Positions 63,552-64,000 of a DNA stretch of 64,000 bases are shown piece after piece. The translations under genes and the position numbers were made by a program. The notes under the pieces were generated by a model. That model did no database searches. It had not been told where the DNA came from and saw nothing but the letters and a program-made list of their open reading frames with translations. This stretch comes from Bacteroidales bacterium (GTDB lineage Bacteria > Bacteroidota > Bacteroidia > Bacteroidales > VadinHA17): positions 1-64,000 of the forward strand of contig JALHSP010000018.1 in the NCBI GenBank assembly GCA_022865305.1. Reading direction: 5' to 3'. Numbering within the stretch: position 1 is the stretch's first letter; the number at the start of each line of letters is the position of its first letter.

Positions 63552-64000
63552 TTAATATTTAGGAGGTACCATGTCGAACTGGTCTAATTTTTGGACGCGT
63601 CTGCGAAACTGCTCTTCTGTACTAAACCTGGCGTTCAGATAATTTGTTAAGATCTCCTCAGCGACACTTGGTCCGATGATTTGGGCACCTATGCAAAGAA
63701 CATTGACATTGTCGTGTTCAACGCACTGATGAGCTGAGTAAGTATCATGACATAGAGCTGCCCTGATACCCTGAATCTTATTGCAGGCTATAGCTGCTCC
63801 AACACCGGTGCCGCAAACCATTATACCTCGTTCAGCACGACCGCTTTTAATCTCATCAGCTAAAAGAAGGGCGATGTCAGGGAAGTCAACAGGATCAGGA
63901 GTAAATGATCCTACATCTTTCACACTGTAATTCCATGACTGCAATAACTTGAGCAATGGACCTTTCAGAGGGAATCCTGCATGATCGCTTCCGATAACAA
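63552..64000 (-). CDS. rpiB: Ribose-5-phosphate isomerase B (RpiB/LacAB family), 5' end beyond window
   Basis: The RpiB/LacAB fold is clear: MVCGTGVGAAIACNKIQGIRAALCHDTYSAHQCVEHDNVNVLCIGA, with the active-site Cys in CGTGVG and His in HDTYSA. The frame stays open to the window edge (63998 reads IGSDHAGFPLKGP, the family start), so the first few residues of this minus-strand gene are missing. Interconverts ribose-5-P and ribulose-5-P, or allose-6-P. Only the 5' end is outside. Confidence 0.9.
   Translation of the reverse strand, partial: VIGSDHAGFPLKGPLLKLLQSWNYSVKDVGSFTPDPVDFPDIALLLADEIKSGRAERGIMVCGTGVGAAIACNKIQGIRAALCHDTYSAHQCVEHDNVNVLCIGAQIIGPSVAEEILTNYLNARFSTEEQFRRRVQKLDQFDMVPPKY

Noticed and set aside
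1-64000. tRNA, rRNA, CRISPR arrays or cobalamin riboswitch
   Set aside because: I scanned the gaps for T-loop consensus, regular spacer repeats and B12-box-like sequence and found none; the repeats present are few and irregular.

Overview
The window looks like the chromosome of an anaerobic, polysaccharide-degrading member of the Bacteroidota (Bacteroidales-like). The basis is a SusC/SusD pair with a lipoprotein xylanase, many lipoprotein or Tat-type signal peptides on glycoside hydrolases and Gfo/Idh/MocA oxidoreductases, promoter boxes of the Bacteroidetes type (TAnnTTTG with an upstream TTG-containing box), and corrinoid/tetrahydrofolate methyl-transfer genes. I found no rRNA, tRNA, CRISPR array, transposase or phage gene.

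Layout. 0.2-3.2 kb: a three-gene minus-strand operon (corrinoid protein, pterin-dependent methyltransferase, MetV-MetF fusion reductase) that could carry methyl groups from a corrinoid into the folate pool. 3.3-9.95 kb: a small xylan utilisation locus (SusC, SusD, GH10), with a recognisable promoter and a possible antisense small RNA in the SusC leader. 10-16.3 kb: secreted TolB-like protein, SGNH hydrolase with an in-frame stop, prolyl oligopeptidase, oxidoreductase, PPC-domain protein. 16.3-22.6 kb: minus-strand glycan cluster (GH116, sugar isomerase-like, Gfo/Idh/MocA, GH172/DUF2961). 22.7-31.9 kb: two tandem outer-membrane barrel paralogues, glycosyltransferase, YhhN protein, exported oxidoreductase, ceramidase-like protein, URO-D family protein, a sulfatase with its middle deleted, an AAA ATPase. 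32.2-37.2 kb: propeller remnant, SMP-30-like and beta-helix lipoproteins, alkaline phosphatase, nitronate monooxygenase-like enzyme. 37.3-40.2 kb: cold-adaptation group (DEAD-box helicase, CspA-like protein, CSD protein with a basic tail). 40.6-45.9 kb: GH76, methyltransferase, radical SAM, SPFH protein, a pore-like membrane protein and a Bor-like lipoprotein.

45.3-57 kb is the most accessory-looking stretch. It holds three same-orientation copies of an approximately 133-bp palindromic repeat plus a fourth partial copy, gene remnants, an AbiE-type toxin-antitoxin pair whose toxin is broken, and a complete nickel uptake module (NikR, NikM, NikN, NikQ, His-tailed NikO) followed by an exported nucleoside hydrolase-FmdE fusion. 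An adenylate-forming ligase is bracketed by two repeat copies. 57.1-64 kb returns to exported carbohydrate enzymes (GH67-like protein, Tat aldo/keto reductase, GHL6-type glycosidase) and ends in a ribose-5-phosphate isomerase B gene cut by the window edge.

The shared theme is capture and periplasmic trimming of plant or complex glycans, with six Tat-type exported enzymes. Several genes are decaying (SGNH hydrolase, sulfatase, AbiEii toxin, TolB fragment, FISUMP fragment, a small gene beside repeat A). All functional calls come from motif recognition by eye; no database search was run.
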